58,754 nt of DNA from Massilia cavernae. GTDB lineage: Bacteria; Pseudomonadota; Gammaproteobacteria; Burkholderiales; Burkholderiaceae_D. The notes beneath the pieces were generated by a model. The model was given only the letters and a program-made list of their open reading frames with translations, was not told the DNA's origin and made no database searches. Below are positions 20,538 through 30,481 of this stretch, one piece after another. Each line of letters starts with the position of its first letter. The first letter of the stretch is position 1. The stretch is taken from positions 1 to 58,754 of the forward strand of contig NZ_QYUP01000117.1 in assembly GCF_003590855.1 (NCBI RefSeq), in the 5' to 3' direction. The translations under genes and the position numbers were made by a program.

Positions 20538-21791
20538 ATGATCCGCCCCCCGCTTTCCGGCCTTGCGCTAGCTACCTGCGCACTCCTCCCCACTTCCACG
20601 CCCGCCCACGCCGCCCAGGTCGAGGTCCTGCACTACTGGACCTCCGGCGGCGAGGCGCGCTCGATCGCGGAACTGAAAAAGACGCTCGCCGCACGCGGCG
20701 TGGCGTGGAAGGACTTCGCCGTCGCCGGCGGCGCGGGCGAAAACGCGGCCACCGCGCTGAAGGCGCGCGTGATGTCGGGCGGCGCGCCCAGCGCCGCCCA
20801 AGTCAAGGGCCCGGCCATCCAGGAATGGGGCCAGGAGGGCGTGCTGGCCAATATCGACGCGGTGGCAAAGGCAGAAAAGTGGGACAGCCTGCTGCCGCCA
20901 TCCGTGGCGGCCATCATGAAGTACAAGGGGAGCTACGTCGCCGCGCCGGTCAACGTCCACCGCGTCAACTGGCTGTGGGTGAATCCGGCGGTGCTGAAGA
21001 AAGCCGGTGCGAAGGCTCCGGCTACGCTCGACGAATTCTTCGTGGCCGCCGACAAGATCAAGGCCGCCGGATTGATCCCGCTGGCACACGGCGGCCAGCC
21101 GTGGCAGGACGCCACCCTGTTCGAATCGGTCGCGCTGGGCGTCGGCGGCGCCGACTTCTACAAGAAGGCGCTGGTGCAGCTCGACCCGGCCGCCCTCTCC
21201 GGCCCGGCCATGCTCAAGACCTTCGATACCCTGGCGCGCATGAAGGCCTACATCGACCGCGACGCCGCCGGCCGCGACTGGAACCTGGCGACCGCCATGG
21301 TCATCAACGGCAAGGCCGGCATGCAGTTCATGGGCGACTGGGCCAAGGGCGAGTTCACCGCCGCCGGCAAGAAGCCGGGCACCGACTTCCTGTGCGTACC
21401 GGCGCCGGGCACCGCCAGGGCCTACACCTTCAACGTCGACTCGATGCTGATGTTCCAGAAGCCGAAGGCGGACGACCAGAAATCGCAGCAGGTGCTGGCC
21501 AGCGCCATCATGAGCCCGCAGTTCCAGGAAGTCTTCAGCCTGAACAAGGGCTCGATCCCGGTGCGCGCCGGCGTGGCGAAGGACAAGTTCGACAGCTGCG
21601 CCCAGCAGTCGATGGCCGACATGGATGCCAGCAGCAAGGCCGGGACCTTCGTGCCCAGCCTTGCCCACAACATGGCCGTCGGCTCGGCGCCGCAGGGAGC
21701 GATCATGGACGTCATCGCGCGCTTCATGAACTCCAACATGTCGTCGAAGGACGCCGTCGCCGCGCTGGCCAAAGCCGCGCGCACGCGCTAA
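20538..21791 (+). CDS. ABC importer periplasmic sugar-binding protein, glucose type
   Basis: A 417-residue solute-binding protein with a signal peptide (cleavage near AHA-AQ). The mature start VEVLHYWTSGGEA and the body LKARVMSGGAPSAAQVKG resemble the GtsA glucose/mannose binders of pseudomonads more than classical MalE. It opens an operon with two permeases and an ATPase. The leader TGGAGACAACATG is identical to that of the MFS gene at 11,025. RpiR-like sites lie just upstream. Uptake of glucose released by the exported glucosidases is likely, and maltose is an alternative. Confidence 0.88.
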   Translation: MIRPPLSGLALATCALLPTSTPAHAAQVEVLHYWTSGGEARSIAELKKTLAARGVAWKDFAVAGGAGENAATALKARVMSGGAPSAAQVKGPAIQEWGQEGVLANIDAVAKAEKWDSLLPPSVAAIMKYKGSYVAAPVNVHRVNWLWVNPAVLKKAGAKAPATLDEFFVAADKIKAAGLIPLAHGGQPWQDATLFESVALGVGGADFYKKALVQLDPAALSGPAMLKTFDTLARMKAYIDRDAAGRDWNLATAMVINGKAGMQFMGDWAKGEFTAAGKKPGTDFLCVPAPGTARAYTFNVDSMLMFQKPKADDQKSQQVLASAIMSPQFQEVFSLNKGSIPVRAGVAKDKFDSCAQQSMADMDASSKAGTFVPSLAHNMAVGSAPQGAIMDVIARFMNSNMSSKDAVAALAKAARTR

Positions 21792-21809
21792 GCCGCTACG
21801 GAGTCCGAT

Positions 21810-22694
21810 TTGCGCCTGCCTGCCCTCGCCGACCGGTGGCTGCCACGCCTCGTGCTGGCGCCCACCATCGCAGCCTCGCTGGTATTCGTATACGGCTTCA
21901 TCGCGCTCACCGGCTGGCTGTCGCTGACCGAATCGCGCATGATGCCCAACTACGAGTACGCGGGCTTCGCCAAGTACGCCGAGCTGTTCGAGCTTGACCG
22001 CTGGTGGGTGGCCGCCACCAACCTGGGTATCTTCGGCGGCCTGTTCATCGCCTTCTGCCTGGCCGCCGGCCTGCTGATGGCGATCTTCCTCGACCAGAAA
22101 ATCCGCGCCGAGGGTGCCCTGCGCGCCATCTACCTGTACCCAATGGCGCTGTCGTTCATCGTCACCGGCGCGGCGTGGAAGTGGATCCTCAATCCGAGCC
22201 TCGGGATGGAAAACCTGGTGCGCGGCTGGGGCTTCGAGAACTTTACCTTCGACTGGCTGGTCGACCCGGACATGGCCATTTACACCGTCGTCATCGCAGG
22301 CATGTGGCAGTCGTCCGGCTTCGTCATGGCGCTGTTCCTGGCCGGACTGCGCGGCGTCGACGACAGCATCATCAAGGCGGCACAGGTGGACGGCGCCAGC
22401 CTGCCCGTCATCTACCGCCGCATCGTCATTCCGTCGCTGCGGCCCGTGTTCTTCAGCGTGCTGCTGATCCTCGCCCATATTGCCATCAAGAGCTTCGACC
22501 TGGTGATGGCGCTGACGGCGGGCGGGCCGGGCACGGCCACCACCGTTCCGGCGGTCTTCATGTACCAGTATTCCTTCTCGCGCGGCCAGCTTGCCCTCGG
22601 CGCGGCATCAAGCATGATGATGCTGGCCACCGTGCTCGCCGTGCTGGTGCCGATGATGTACCTGGAAACGAAGGGCGCGCGCCATGGCCGCTAG
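21810..22694 (+). CDS. ABC sugar importer permease, MalF/GtsB type
   Basis: A 294-residue inner-membrane protein that starts with TTG at 21,810, six bases after ACGGAG, and begins RLPALADRW. About six membrane segments are visible. The EAA loop that contacts the ATPase reads KAAQVDGASLPVIYRRIVIPSLRP. It overlaps the next permease gene by 11 bases, implying translational coupling. It lacks the long extra periplasmic loop of enteric MalF, in line with a GtsB-like family. Confidence 0.88.
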   Translation: MRLPALADRWLPRLVLAPTIAASLVFVYGFIALTGWLSLTESRMMPNYEYAGFAKYAELFELDRWWVAATNLGIFGGLFIAFCLAAGLLMAIFLDQKIRAEGALRAIYLYPMALSFIVTGAAWKWILNPSLGMENLVRGWGFENFTFDWLVDPDMAIYTVVIAGMWQSSGFVMALFLAGLRGVDDSIIKAAQVDGASLPVIYRRIVIPSLRPVFFSVLLILAHIAIKSFDLVMALTAGGPGTATTVPAVFMYQYSFSRGQLALGAASSMMMLATVLAVLVPMMYLETKGARHGR

Positions 22695-23541
22695 ATTATC
22701 CTTCGGCCGCGCCGCCATCTATGCCTTGCTGGTCCTGTGCGCGCTGTACTACCTGATGCCGCTGTACGTCATGCTTGCCACCTCGTTCAAGACACTGGAC
22801 GAAATCCGCGCCGGCAACCTGCTCGGCCTGCCGCTGGCGCCCACCGGCGAAGCCTGGGCCAGGGCCTGGAGCAGCGCCTGCACCGGCGCCGAATGCAGCG
22901 GGCTTGCGCCCTACTTCCTCAACTCGTTGAAGATGGCCATCCCCGCAGTACTGGTATCGACCATGATCGGATCGGTCAACGGCTACGTGCTGGCGCACTG
23001 GCGCTTCCGCGGCTCGGAGTTTGTCTTCACCGCGCTGATGGTGGGCTGCTTCATTCCCTTCCAGGTCGTGATCCTGCCGATGGCGCGCCTGCTGGGCATG
23101 GCCGAACTGGCCAACACCACTACCGGCCTGGTGTTTGTCCATGTCGTCTACGGCCTCGCTTTCACCACCCTGTTCTTCCGCAACTACTACGTCACGGTGC
23201 CGGAAGAACTGGTGCGCGCGGCACGCATCGACGGCGCCGGCTTCTTTACCATCTACCGCCGCATCATCTTCCCGCTGTCGCTGCCGATCTTCATGGTCAG
23301 CTTCATCTGGCAGTTCACCCAGATCTGGAACGACTTCCTGTTCGGCGTGGTGTTCGGCGGCGCCGACGCCCAGCCGGTGACGGTGGCGCTGAACAACCTG
23401 GTCAACACATCGACCGGGGTCAAGGAATACAACGTCGACATGGCGGCGGCGATCATCGCCGCGCTGCCGACGCTGCTGCTGTACCTCATCGCGGGCAAAT
23501 ACTTCGTGCGCGGGCTGACCGCCGGCGCCGTCAAGGGTTAA
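22684..23541 (+). CDS. ABC sugar importer permease, MalG/GtsC type
   Basis: A 285-residue partner permease with about six membrane helices and the EAA loop [24 protein letters not shown]. It begins inside the end of the preceding permease gene and is followed by the ATPase seven bases later. Together the two permeases form the inner-membrane channel of the importer. Confidence 0.88.
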   Translation: MAARLSFGRAAIYALLVLCALYYLMPLYVMLATSFKTLDEIRAGNLLGLPLAPTGEAWARAWSSACTGAECSGLAPYFLNSLKMAIPAVLVSTMIGSVNGYVLAHWRFRGSEFVFTALMVGCFIPFQVVILPMARLLGMAELANTTTGLVFVHVVYGLAFTTLFFRNYYVTVPEELVRAARIDGAGFFTIYRRIIFPLSLPIFMVSFIWQFTQIWNDFLFGVVFGGADAQPVTVALNNLVNTSTGVKEYNVDMAAAIIAALPTLLLYLIAGKYFVRGLTAGAVKG

Positions 23542-23548
23542 GAACATC

Positions 23549-24649
23549 ATGGCCAGTTTATCGATACAGAATGTACGCAAGGTCTACCCGAACGGGGCGG
23601 AAGTCCTGAAGGGAGTCGACCTGCACGTGGAAGACGGCGAATTCCTGATTCTGGTGGGCGGCTCCGGCTGCGGCAAGTCGACGCTGCTCAACATGATCGC
23701 CGGCCTGGAGTCGGTCAGTTCCGGCGACATCCGCATCGGCGAACGCGTGGTCAACGACGTGGCGCCGAAGGACCGCGACATCGCGATGGTGTTCCAGTCG
23801 TATGCGCTCTACCCTACCATGACGGTGCGCGAGAACATCTCGTTCGGCCTCGGCCTGCGCAAGATGCCGCGCGCCGAACAGGAACAGACAGTGGCCCGTG
23901 TGGCCGAAACCCTGCAGATCACCCACCTGCTCGACCGCAAGCCGGCCATGCTGTCCGGCGGCCAGCGCCAGCGCGTGGCCATGGGCCGCGCCATCGCGCG
24001 CAGCCCGTCGCTGTTCCTGTTCGACGAGCCCCTGTCCAACCTCGACGCCAAGCTGCGGGTCGAGATGCGCGCCGAGATCAAGCTGCTGCACCAGCGCCTG
24101 GGCACCACCACCGTCTACGTCACCCACGACCAGGTCGAAGCCATGACGCTGGGCGACAAGATCGCCGTGATGAAGGACGGCGTGGTACAGCAGTTCGGCA
24201 CCCCGCAGGATATCTACGACAATCCGGCCAACCTGTTCGTGGCGGGCTTTATCGGTTCGCCGTCGATGAACTTCCTGCGCGGCCGCATAGGACCTGAAGG
24301 CTTTGCGCTGGAACACGGCGGCGCCACCACCATGCTGCCGCTGCCCGCTGCGCTCGCACCGCTGGCCACCGAGCCGCGCGAGGTCATCCTTGGCATCCGC
24401 CCCGAACACATCACCGACGCCGCCAGCGCACGCGCCGAAGGCTACCGCCCGGCAGTGGTGGCAGCCACTATCGACATGCTGGAACCGACCGGGCCGGACA
24501 CGCTGGCCTTCGCGCGCTTCAACGGCGAACGCATCACCTGCCGCATCCATCCTCGCACCGATGCAGCGCCGGGCCGCCAGTCGGCGCTGGCATTCGACCT
24601 GTCCAAGGCCGTGCTGTTCGACGCCGCCACAGAACAACGCATCAAATAA
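23549..24649 (+). CDS. ABC sugar importer ATPase, MalK/UgpC/GtsD type
   Basis: A 366-residue cytoplasmic ATPase that powers the importer. Motifs: Walker [13 protein letters not shown], signature [13 protein letters not shown], Walker [13 protein letters not shown], and the switch histidine in YVTHDQ. After the ATPase core (about 1-235) comes the TOBE/MalK regulatory domain (GIRPEHI). ATPases of this type often serve several sugar importers. It is followed by an exported GH13 enzyme ten bases later, so the amylolytic genes are part of the same transcript. Confidence 0.9.
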   Translation: MASLSIQNVRKVYPNGAEVLKGVDLHVEDGEFLILVGGSGCGKSTLLNMIAGLESVSSGDIRIGERVVNDVAPKDRDIAMVFQSYALYPTMTVRENISFGLGLRKMPRAEQEQTVARVAETLQITHLLDRKPAMLSGGQRQRVAMGRAIARSPSLFLFDEPLSNLDAKLRVEMRAEIKLLHQRLGTTTVYVTHDQVEAMTLGDKIAVMKDGVVQQFGTPQDIYDNPANLFVAGFIGSPSMNFLRGRIGPEGFALEHGGATTMLPLPAALAPLATEPREVILGIRPEHITDAASARAEGYRPAVVAATIDMLEPTGPDTLAFARFNGERITCRIHPRTDAAPGRQSALAFDLSKAVLFDAATEQRIK

Positions 24650-24659
24650 AGGAGATCCG

Positions 24660-26513
24660 ATGAAACGACTTACCCTTCCGCTGCTCGTAGCCGCAACCCT
24701 GCTTTCGCCTGGCGCCGCCGTCGCCCAGGACTACCGCATCGAACACATGGAGCCGCCGTTCTGGTGGGCAGGCATGCAGCACAATAAGGTGCAGCTGATG
24801 GTGCATGGCAAGCGCATTGCGGACCTCGAGCCCTCGCTGGACTACCGCGGCGTAAAGATCGAATCGGTCACCCGCGTACCGAACCGGAACTACCTGTTCG
24901 TCAACCTGCTGATCGCCGATGATGCGGCGCCCGGAAAACTCGATATCGTTTTCTCCAGCGGCCCGAAGAAGCAGATCACCTACGCCTACCAGTTGCTGCC
25001 GCGTGAAAAGGGTTCCGCCCAGCGCATCGGCTTCAACAGCACCGATGCGATCTACCAGATCATGCCGGACCGCTTCGCCAATGGCGACCCATCGAACGAC
25101 AACATCAAGGGAATGGCCGACAAGGCCGACCGCGCCGGTGGCGGCGGGCGCCATGGCGGCGACATCAAGGGGGTCATCAACAGCCTCGATTACATATCCT
25201 CGATGGGCTTCACCCAGATCTGGCCGACGCCGCTGGTGGAAAACGACATGCCGTCCCACTCCTATCACGGCTACGCGGCGACCGACCATTACAAGATCGA
25301 TCCGCGCTACGGCAGCAACGAGGACTACCGCAGGCTGTCGCAGGAAGCGCGCAAGAAGGGCATCGGCATTATCCAGGACGTGGTGCTCTCGCACATCGGC
25401 ACCGGCCACTGGTGGATGAAGGACATGCCGACGCATGACTGGATCAGCTACGACGGCAAGTTCATCCCGACCCAGCACCACCGCTTGGCGGGCGCCGATC
25501 CTTACGGTTCAAAGGAGGACCGGCTTAACTACACCGCCGGCTGGTTCGGCGCGTCGATGCCGGACATGAACCAGACCAACCCGCTGGTCGCGAACTACCT
25601 CATACAGAACAACATCTGGTGGATCGAATACGCCGGCCTGTCGGGACTGCGTATCGACACCTACGGCTATTCCGACTACGCCTTCCTGACCGAATACACG
25701 CGCCGCCTGATGGCCGAGTACCCGAAGCTGAACATGGTCGGCGAAGAGTGGCACAGCTCGCCGGTGGTGGTGTCGCGCTGGCAGAAGGGCAAGGTCAATT
25801 ACGACGGCTACGCGAACTCGCTGCCAAGCCTGATGGACTTCCCGCTCGCCGAGGCGATGCGCAAGGCGCTGCCGGGCGATGACCTGTGGACCGGCTTGAA
25901 CCCGGTGTACGAGATGCTGGCGCAGGACTACCTGTACCCCGATCCGGGCAACCTGGTCCTGTTCGAGGGCAACCACGACATCGCGCGCCTGTACAGCGTG
26001 GTCGGCGAAGATCTCGACCTCTGGAAGATGAACCTTGCTTTCATCATGACCATGCCGCGCATCCCGCAGTTCTACTACGGCACCGAGATGCTGATGACCA
26101 GCACCGTCGGCACCCGCGACGACGCCAGCTACCGTCACGACTTCCCTGGCGGCTGGGCCGGCGACAAGGTCAACGCCTTCACCGGCGCAGGCCTGACCGA
26201 CAAACAGCGCGAAGCACAGGCCTTCGTCAAGAAGCTGGCCAACTGGCGCAAGTCGCAGCCGCTTATCCACCACGGCAAGACCATGCAGTTCGGCTCCGAA
26301 AACGGCACTTACGTCTACTTCCGCTACGACGGCGCGAAGAAGGTCATGGTCGCTTTCAACAAGGCGAACAAGGAAGCGGTGCTGCCGACCGCGCGCTTCC
26401 GCGAAATGCTGGCGGGCGTGAAGTCGGGCGTGGACGTCATCAGCGGCAAGACCTATGCGCTCGATACCGCCCTCGCCCTGCCGGCCAGGTCGGTCGTCAT
26501 TCTCGAGATCTGA
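24660..26513 (+). CDS. Exported cyclomaltodextrinase/neopullulanase-like GH13 enzyme
   Basis: 617 residues. The ATG at 24,660 follows AAGGAG and starts a signal peptide (MKRLTLPLLVAAT, cleavage near AVA-QD). An N-terminal beta module (about 20-120; EHMEPPFWWAGMQHNKVQLMV) matches the Cyc-maltodext_N type seen in SusA-like enzymes. The GH13 barrel carries nucleophile D333 (GLRIDTYGY), acid/base E362 (VGEEWH) and D440 (EGNHDIAR). A short C-terminal beta domain ends the protein. It likely cuts cyclodextrins, pullulan or maltooligosaccharides in the periplasm for the ABC importer encoded just upstream. Confidence 0.9.
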   Translation: MKRLTLPLLVAATLLSPGAAVAQDYRIEHMEPPFWWAGMQHNKVQLMVHGKRIADLEPSLDYRGVKIESVTRVPNRNYLFVNLLIADDAAPGKLDIVFSSGPKKQITYAYQLLPREKGSAQRIGFNSTDAIYQIMPDRFANGDPSNDNIKGMADKADRAGGGGRHGGDIKGVINSLDYISSMGFTQIWPTPLVENDMPSHSYHGYAATDHYKIDPRYGSNEDYRRLSQEARKKGIGIIQDVVLSHIGTGHWWMKDMPTHDWISYDGKFIPTQHHRLAGADPYGSKEDRLNYTAGWFGASMPDMNQTNPLVANYLIQNNIWWIEYAGLSGLRIDTYGYSDYAFLTEYTRRLMAEYPKLNMVGEEWHSSPVVVSRWQKGKVNYDGYANSLPSLMDFPLAEAMRKALPGDDLWTGLNPVYEMLAQDYLYPDPGNLVLFEGNHDIARLYSVVGEDLDLWKMNLAFIMTMPRIPQFYYGTEMLMTSTVGTRDDASYRHDFPGGWAGDKVNAFTGAGLTDKQREAQAFVKKLANWRKSQPLIHHGKTMQFGSENGTYVYFRYDGAKKVMVAFNKANKEAVLPTARFREMLAGVKSGVDVISGKTYALDTALALPARSVVILEI

Positions 26514-26515
26514 CC

Positions 26516-29437
26516 ATGGCACGCACATCGCACTGGATCGCGGCCGCCGTCTTCGCGGCCGGCCTTCCCGCCATCGCCGCCGAGGGGCCGCTGGCGAAGG
26601 ACATGTTCATCCGCGGCGCTTTCAACGGCTGGGGCACCGACAACGCCATGGCCTGGAAGGGCAAGGGCGTGTACGAAGCCGACATCCTGATCAGCCCCGG
26701 CAACCACGCCTTCAAGGTGGGCAGCCGCGACTGGACGTCCGAGTGGGTGATCGACCCGAACGCCAGCGTGCGCGTGGCGCCGGGTACCGATTACCGGCTC
26801 GACACCAATCCGGGCCCGGAGGATTACCTGTTCGTCAGGCAGGCCTCCATGTACCGCTTCAGCCTCGACGCATCGGACCCGAAAGCGCCGCGCCTGCGCA
26901 TCACCCGGCTCGAAACGCCTGCCGTGGCCACAGTCGATCCGCACAAGGGCCACGCAGTAGAGCAGTCGCTTGCCTTCCGCACCTACGACGGCATGCAGGA
27001 GACCGCGCGCTTCTCGGTAGCGGACGCCGCGGCGCCATTGCGCAGCTACGCCCACTCGACCACGATGCAGCTGCGCGATCCCGGGCCGCAGCATGCCACG
27101 TATAGCGAATCGCCCGGCCTTCCGGTCGCCCGCACCGGCAACCTCGCCTTCGACGCGCTGTTCGCGCTCGCCGTCACCGAGATGAAGCAAGACTCGGTCA
27201 GCGAAATCCGCGACGGCAATTACAACGGCGGCGCGGCCATCCCCTGCGAATGCTTCGAGACCGGCGAAAAGTGGCACTACGTCTGGACCCGCGACCTGTC
27301 GTACGCGGTGGACCTTGGCCTCGCCATGCTCGACCCGGCGCGCGTGCGCAACTCGCTCGACTTCAAGTTGTCGGCCTTCCGCCCCGGCGTCGTCAAGGCG
27401 ACCCAGGTGGCCGGCAGCGCCGACGGCCTGCAAATCATCCAGGACACCGGCAGCGGCGGCAGCTGGCCCGCCAGCACCGACCGCGTCACCTGGGCCTTCG
27501 GCGCGGAGAAGGCGCTGCGCGCATTGCCGCCGGCCGAACGCAAACCCTTTGCAGCGCGCGCTCTCGCGGCGCTGAAGAACACCATCGAGAACGACCGGTT
27601 GGCCGCCTTCGACCCGGTCGACGGCCTGTATATGGGCGAACAGTCCTTCCTCGACTGGCGCGACCAGAGCTACGCGGCGTGGATCGTCAACGACATCGCG
27701 TCGCTGGCCAGCTCGAAAGCCCTGTCCACCAATGTCGGCCATTACAAGGCGCTGACGCTGGCGGCGTCGCTCGCGGCCGAACATGGCGACGCGGCGCTGG
27801 CCGCGAAGTACCAGGCATGGGCGCGCGCACTCAAGCGCGCCATCAACCAGCGTTTCTGGCTGCCCGGCGCGGGCATGTACAGCAGCCTGACGGCGGCTCA
27901 CTTCGACGGCGCGCCGATGCACAAGTTCGACTGGCTCGGGCAGGCGCTGGCGATCGTGACCGGCGTCGCGGACAGCGCCAGGTCGCGCAGCATCCTCGCG
28001 CGCTACCCGCACGGCCCGATGGGCGCACCTGTCATCTACCCGCAGCAGCAAGGCATGCCGGTGTACCACAACCGCGCCATGTGGCCGTTCGTGACGGCCT
28101 ACGGGCTGAAGGCGGCGGCACTCGGCGGCAATGCAAGCGTCGCCGATGCGGCCTACGACACCCTGGTGCGCGGCGCCGCGCTCAACCTGTCGAACATGGA
28201 AAACCTCGAATGGCTGTCGGGCCAGCCGCTGCTGCTGGACGAGAAAAATCCATCGTTGATCGGCCCCGTCATCAACTCGCGGCGCCAGCTGTGGTCTGTC
28301 GGCGGCTACCTCGGCATGGTGATCGAGAACGTGTTCGGCGTGTCGCTGGAAGACGGCGGCATCCGTGTGCAGCCCTTCATAACGGGCAAGCTTCGGCGCG
28401 AAGCTTTCGGCAAGTCCGCCACGGTGGCGTTGAACGGCTTGCGCATGCAGGGCCGCCAGGTGGACGTCAACATCGAACTTCCGCCGCCGTCAGCCGGCAA
28501 CGGCTACTACGAGGTCGCCTCAGTCACGCTCAACGGAACTGCGGTGAAAGGCCTGATCCGCTGGGACCAGATGAAAGAGCGCAACGCCATCGGCGTGAAA
28601 CTGGGCGTGCTGCGTCCGGGCCAGCAGGCGCTGACGCGCGTGGGTGCCCATCCGTACGCGGAAGCGCCGGCGGTATTCGCTCCGCACGAGCCGCGCATTA
28701 CGTCGCTGGCGCGCGCCACCGATGGCGTGCGGCTCGGCTTTGCGCCGGGCGGCAAGGGCGCCGGTGTACTGTACAACGTGTACCGCGACGGCAGGCTGGT
28801 GGCGGCGAAGCTCGCTGCCGGCAGCTGGCACGACCGCGCGGGCTCGCCGTCAAGCTGCTATGCGGTCGAAGCGCAGTTCGCCGCATCGGACAACCGCAGC
28901 CATCACAGCGAACCGCGCTGCGCCGATGGCGGCATCGACATCCCGGTGACCGATTCGCGCGTGACGTCCAGCGTGCCCGTACGCCCGCCTTTACCGCGCT
29001 TCGCGGCGCCGGCAATCCACGGCTGGGGCAAGCCGGGCGACAGCTTCACCGTGAAGGGAATCGGCATCGCCAGCGGCGGCGACTACAGCATCCAGCTGCG
29101 CTATCACAACGCCGCCAACCAGATCAACCTGGGCATCAGCGGGGGTGTGAAGTGGATGGCGCTGAAGGACGCCACCGGACGCACGGTGGCGCAAGGAGTG
29201 GTGCAGCTGCCGCATGCGCGAGTGGAAAAGGCCGACACGCCGCTGGTGCATTCGACGCCGCTGCGGGCGCGCCTTGCGCCCGGCGTGTATACGCTAGCCC
29301 TGTCCGACTTCTACAACATGAGCTACCTGGACAGCAACAGCAGCTTCAGCGCCGCCGGCGGTACGGGCGGGCCGTCGAACAGCGTCGACATCTACGGCGT
29401 GCGTATCCTCAGCGTGTATCCAGGTTCAGCGAAGTGA
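26516..29437 (+). CDS. Exported six-hairpin glycosidase with N-terminal starch-binding-like module
   Basis: 973 residues. The ATG at 26,516 is two bases after the previous stop and starts a signal peptide (cleavage near AIA-AE). Residues about 25-130 (FIRGAFNGWGTD, ISPGNHAFKVGSRDW) look like an X25/CBM48-type alpha-glucan-binding module. The core from about 200 to 640 is alpha/alpha-barrel-like, with WHYVWTRDLSYAVDL and GSWPASTDRVTWA recalling debranching (amylo-1,6-glucosidase) and GH63/GH15 enzymes. The tail has beta-sandwich segments. It closes the ABC-GH13 transcript. Likely role: trimming branched alpha-glucans. I could not assign one GH family with certainty. Confidence 0.72.
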   Translation: MARTSHWIAAAVFAAGLPAIAAEGPLAKDMFIRGAFNGWGTDNAMAWKGKGVYEADILISPGNHAFKVGSRDWTSEWVIDPNASVRVAPGTDYRLDTNPGPEDYLFVRQASMYRFSLDASDPKAPRLRITRLETPAVATVDPHKGHAVEQSLAFRTYDGMQETARFSVADAAAPLRSYAHSTTMQLRDPGPQHATYSESPGLPVARTGNLAFDALFALAVTEMKQDSVSEIRDGNYNGGAAIPCECFETGEKWHYVWTRDLSYAVDLGLAMLDPARVRNSLDFKLSAFRPGVVKATQVAGSADGLQIIQDTGSGGSWPASTDRVTWAFGAEKALRALPPAERKPFAARALAALKNTIENDRLAAFDPVDGLYMGEQSFLDWRDQSYAAWIVNDIASLASSKALSTNVGHYKALTLAASLAAEHGDAALAAKYQAWARALKRAINQRFWLPGAGMYSSLTAAHFDGAPMHKFDWLGQALAIVTGVADSARSRSILARYPHGPMGAPVIYPQQQGMPVYHNRAMWPFVTAYGLKAAALGGNASVADAAYDTLVRGAALNLSNMENLEWLSGQPLLLDEKNPSLIGPVINSRRQLWSVGGYLGMVIENVFGVSLEDGGIRVQPFITGKLRREAFGKSATVALNGLRMQGRQVDVNIELPPPSAGNGYYEVASVTLNGTAVKGLIRWDQMKERNAIGVKLGVLRPGQQALTRVGAHPYAEAPAVFAPHEPRITSLARATDGVRLGFAPGGKGAGVLYNVYRDGRLVAAKLAAGSWHDRAGSPSSCYAVEAQFAASDNRSHHSEPRCADGGIDIPVTDSRVTSSVPVRPPLPRFAAPAIHGWGKPGDSFTVKGIGIASGGDYSIQLRYHNAANQINLGISGGVKWMALKDATGRTVAQGVVQLPHARVEKADTPLVHSTPLRARLAPGVYTLALSDFYNMSYLDSNSSFSAAGGTGGPSNSVDIYGVRILSVYPGSAK

Positions 29438-29808
29438 CCTGACTTCGGCGAAACCGACCGGCTTGACGGCGTGTTCGCCGAAGCCGGCGGTGACGCGCTT
29501 GAGCTGTTCCCTGATCTTGAAAACGCGCACCGCCTTCGACAAATCGGCGGCCTGCATCTTCATCGCCTCGGCCGCCGCCGCGGCTTCCTCGACCAGCGCG
29601 GCATTCTGCTGGGTGGCGCTGCCCATCACCGTGATCGCCTCGTTGATCTGGCCGACGCCCTCGTTCTGCTCGGCGCTGACGGCTGCGATGTCGGCGATCA
29701 TCGCGCTCACGCGCTGAACGCTGGCCACCAGTTCGTCCATGGTGCCGCCACAAAGAAACCGCCAAGCAGCCCAAGACGGGCGGCGATCCGCATATTACCG
29801 AGTGTCAT
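29426..29808 (-). pseudogene. Methyl-accepting chemotaxis protein remnant: both ends kept, middle lost
   Basis: The N-terminal start MTLGNMRIAARLGLLGGFF (from 29,808) is typical of chemotaxis receptors and lacks everything after the first half of its first membrane helix. About 60 bases later, in another frame, comes the receptor C-terminus from MDELVASVQRVSAM (29,740), with the glutamate-rich signalling end VTQQNAALVEEAAAAAE-like pattern (here ATQQNAALVEEAAAAAEAM). A normal receptor has more than 500 residues, so roughly 400 are missing. The junction lies near 29,745-29,752. It overlaps the end of the six-hairpin glycosidase gene (convergent) by 12 bases. It cannot sense or span the membrane normally. 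Confidence 0.82.
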
Positions 29809-29923
29809 AACATTTCCAATACATCGTTGAGACGGCGTAGCTGCCGCGCTTGTATCATGCTGCACGTGCAGCAAAATACCAACGCTGTGTTGGAATCCGG
29901 ACACAAAATATTTACAGCAATTA

Positions 29924-30439
29924 CTAATCTGGCAATTGGCGGTAATACAGGTTGGTGCCGGTGTCCTCGGGAGTCAGGTGCACCACCTTATCGAATTGGA
30001 AACCCAGCTTCAGCAGCAGGCCGATCGAGGGCGCGTTGCCGGGCGAGGTAATGGCCAGCAGGCGCGCCAGGCCGAGGTCGCGGTGGGCGTGTTCCAGCAC
30101 CGCGCGCGCCGACTCGCAGGCATAGCCCTTGCCGCAATGCTCGGGCATGAAGGCATAGCCGATGTCCACCTCGTCCAGCGTATCGCGCTTGATCAGGCCG
30201 CACATGCCGAGCGGCTCGCCGGTCTCCTTCAGTTCGACCAGGTAGATCGAATGGCCGCGCGCGGCCTGCATGGCGGCGGGGCCGGTGACGATCGCCTCGC
30301 GCGCCGCTTCCACAGTGCGGATCTTGCGGTCGCCGATGAACTCAATGAATCCCGGGTCGTTGACCAGGCCGAGATAAAAAACGGCGTCGCCGGCGTCTAT
30401 CGTGCGCAGCCGCAGGCGCTGCGTGTCGAGGATATGCAT
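29924..30439 (-). CDS. GNAT-family N-acetyltransferase, RimJ/RimL-like
   Basis: 171 residues. The acetyl-CoA-binding pattern is seen in IGYAFMPEHCGKGYACESARAVLEHA (Q/RxxGxG/A type as HCGKGYA). The start TQRLRLRTIDAGDA and end TSPGNAPSIGLLLKLGFQF fit the Acetyltransf_3 group, which modifies ribosomal protein N-termini, amino acids or drugs. It stands alone between a pseudogene and the divergent-oriented amidohydrolase on the same strand. The substrate is not predictable. Confidence 0.85.
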   Translation of the reverse strand: MHILDTQRLRLRTIDAGDAVFYLGLVNDPGFIEFIGDRKIRTVEAAREAIVTGPAAMQAARGHSIYLVELKETGEPLGMCGLIKRDTLDEVDIGYAFMPEHCGKGYACESARAVLEHAHRDLGLARLLAITSPGNAPSIGLLLKLGFQFDKVVHLTPEDTGTNLYYRQLPD

Positions 30440-30481
30440 GGTGCCTTGTAGGAGGTGATTGGTGCTGCCAAGTCTAACCGC

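Noticed and set aside
20568..22478. 636-codon minus-strand open frame opposite the ABC binding-protein and permease genes
   Set aside because: Low-complexity His/Arg/Gly-rich shadow of two well-supported transporter genes.
25886..26515. Six-hairpin glycosidase starting far upstream inside the GH13 gene
   Set aside because: The upstream 210 codons overlap the cyclomaltodextrinase-like gene in another frame and are Arg/Pro-rich; the signal peptide starts at 26,516.
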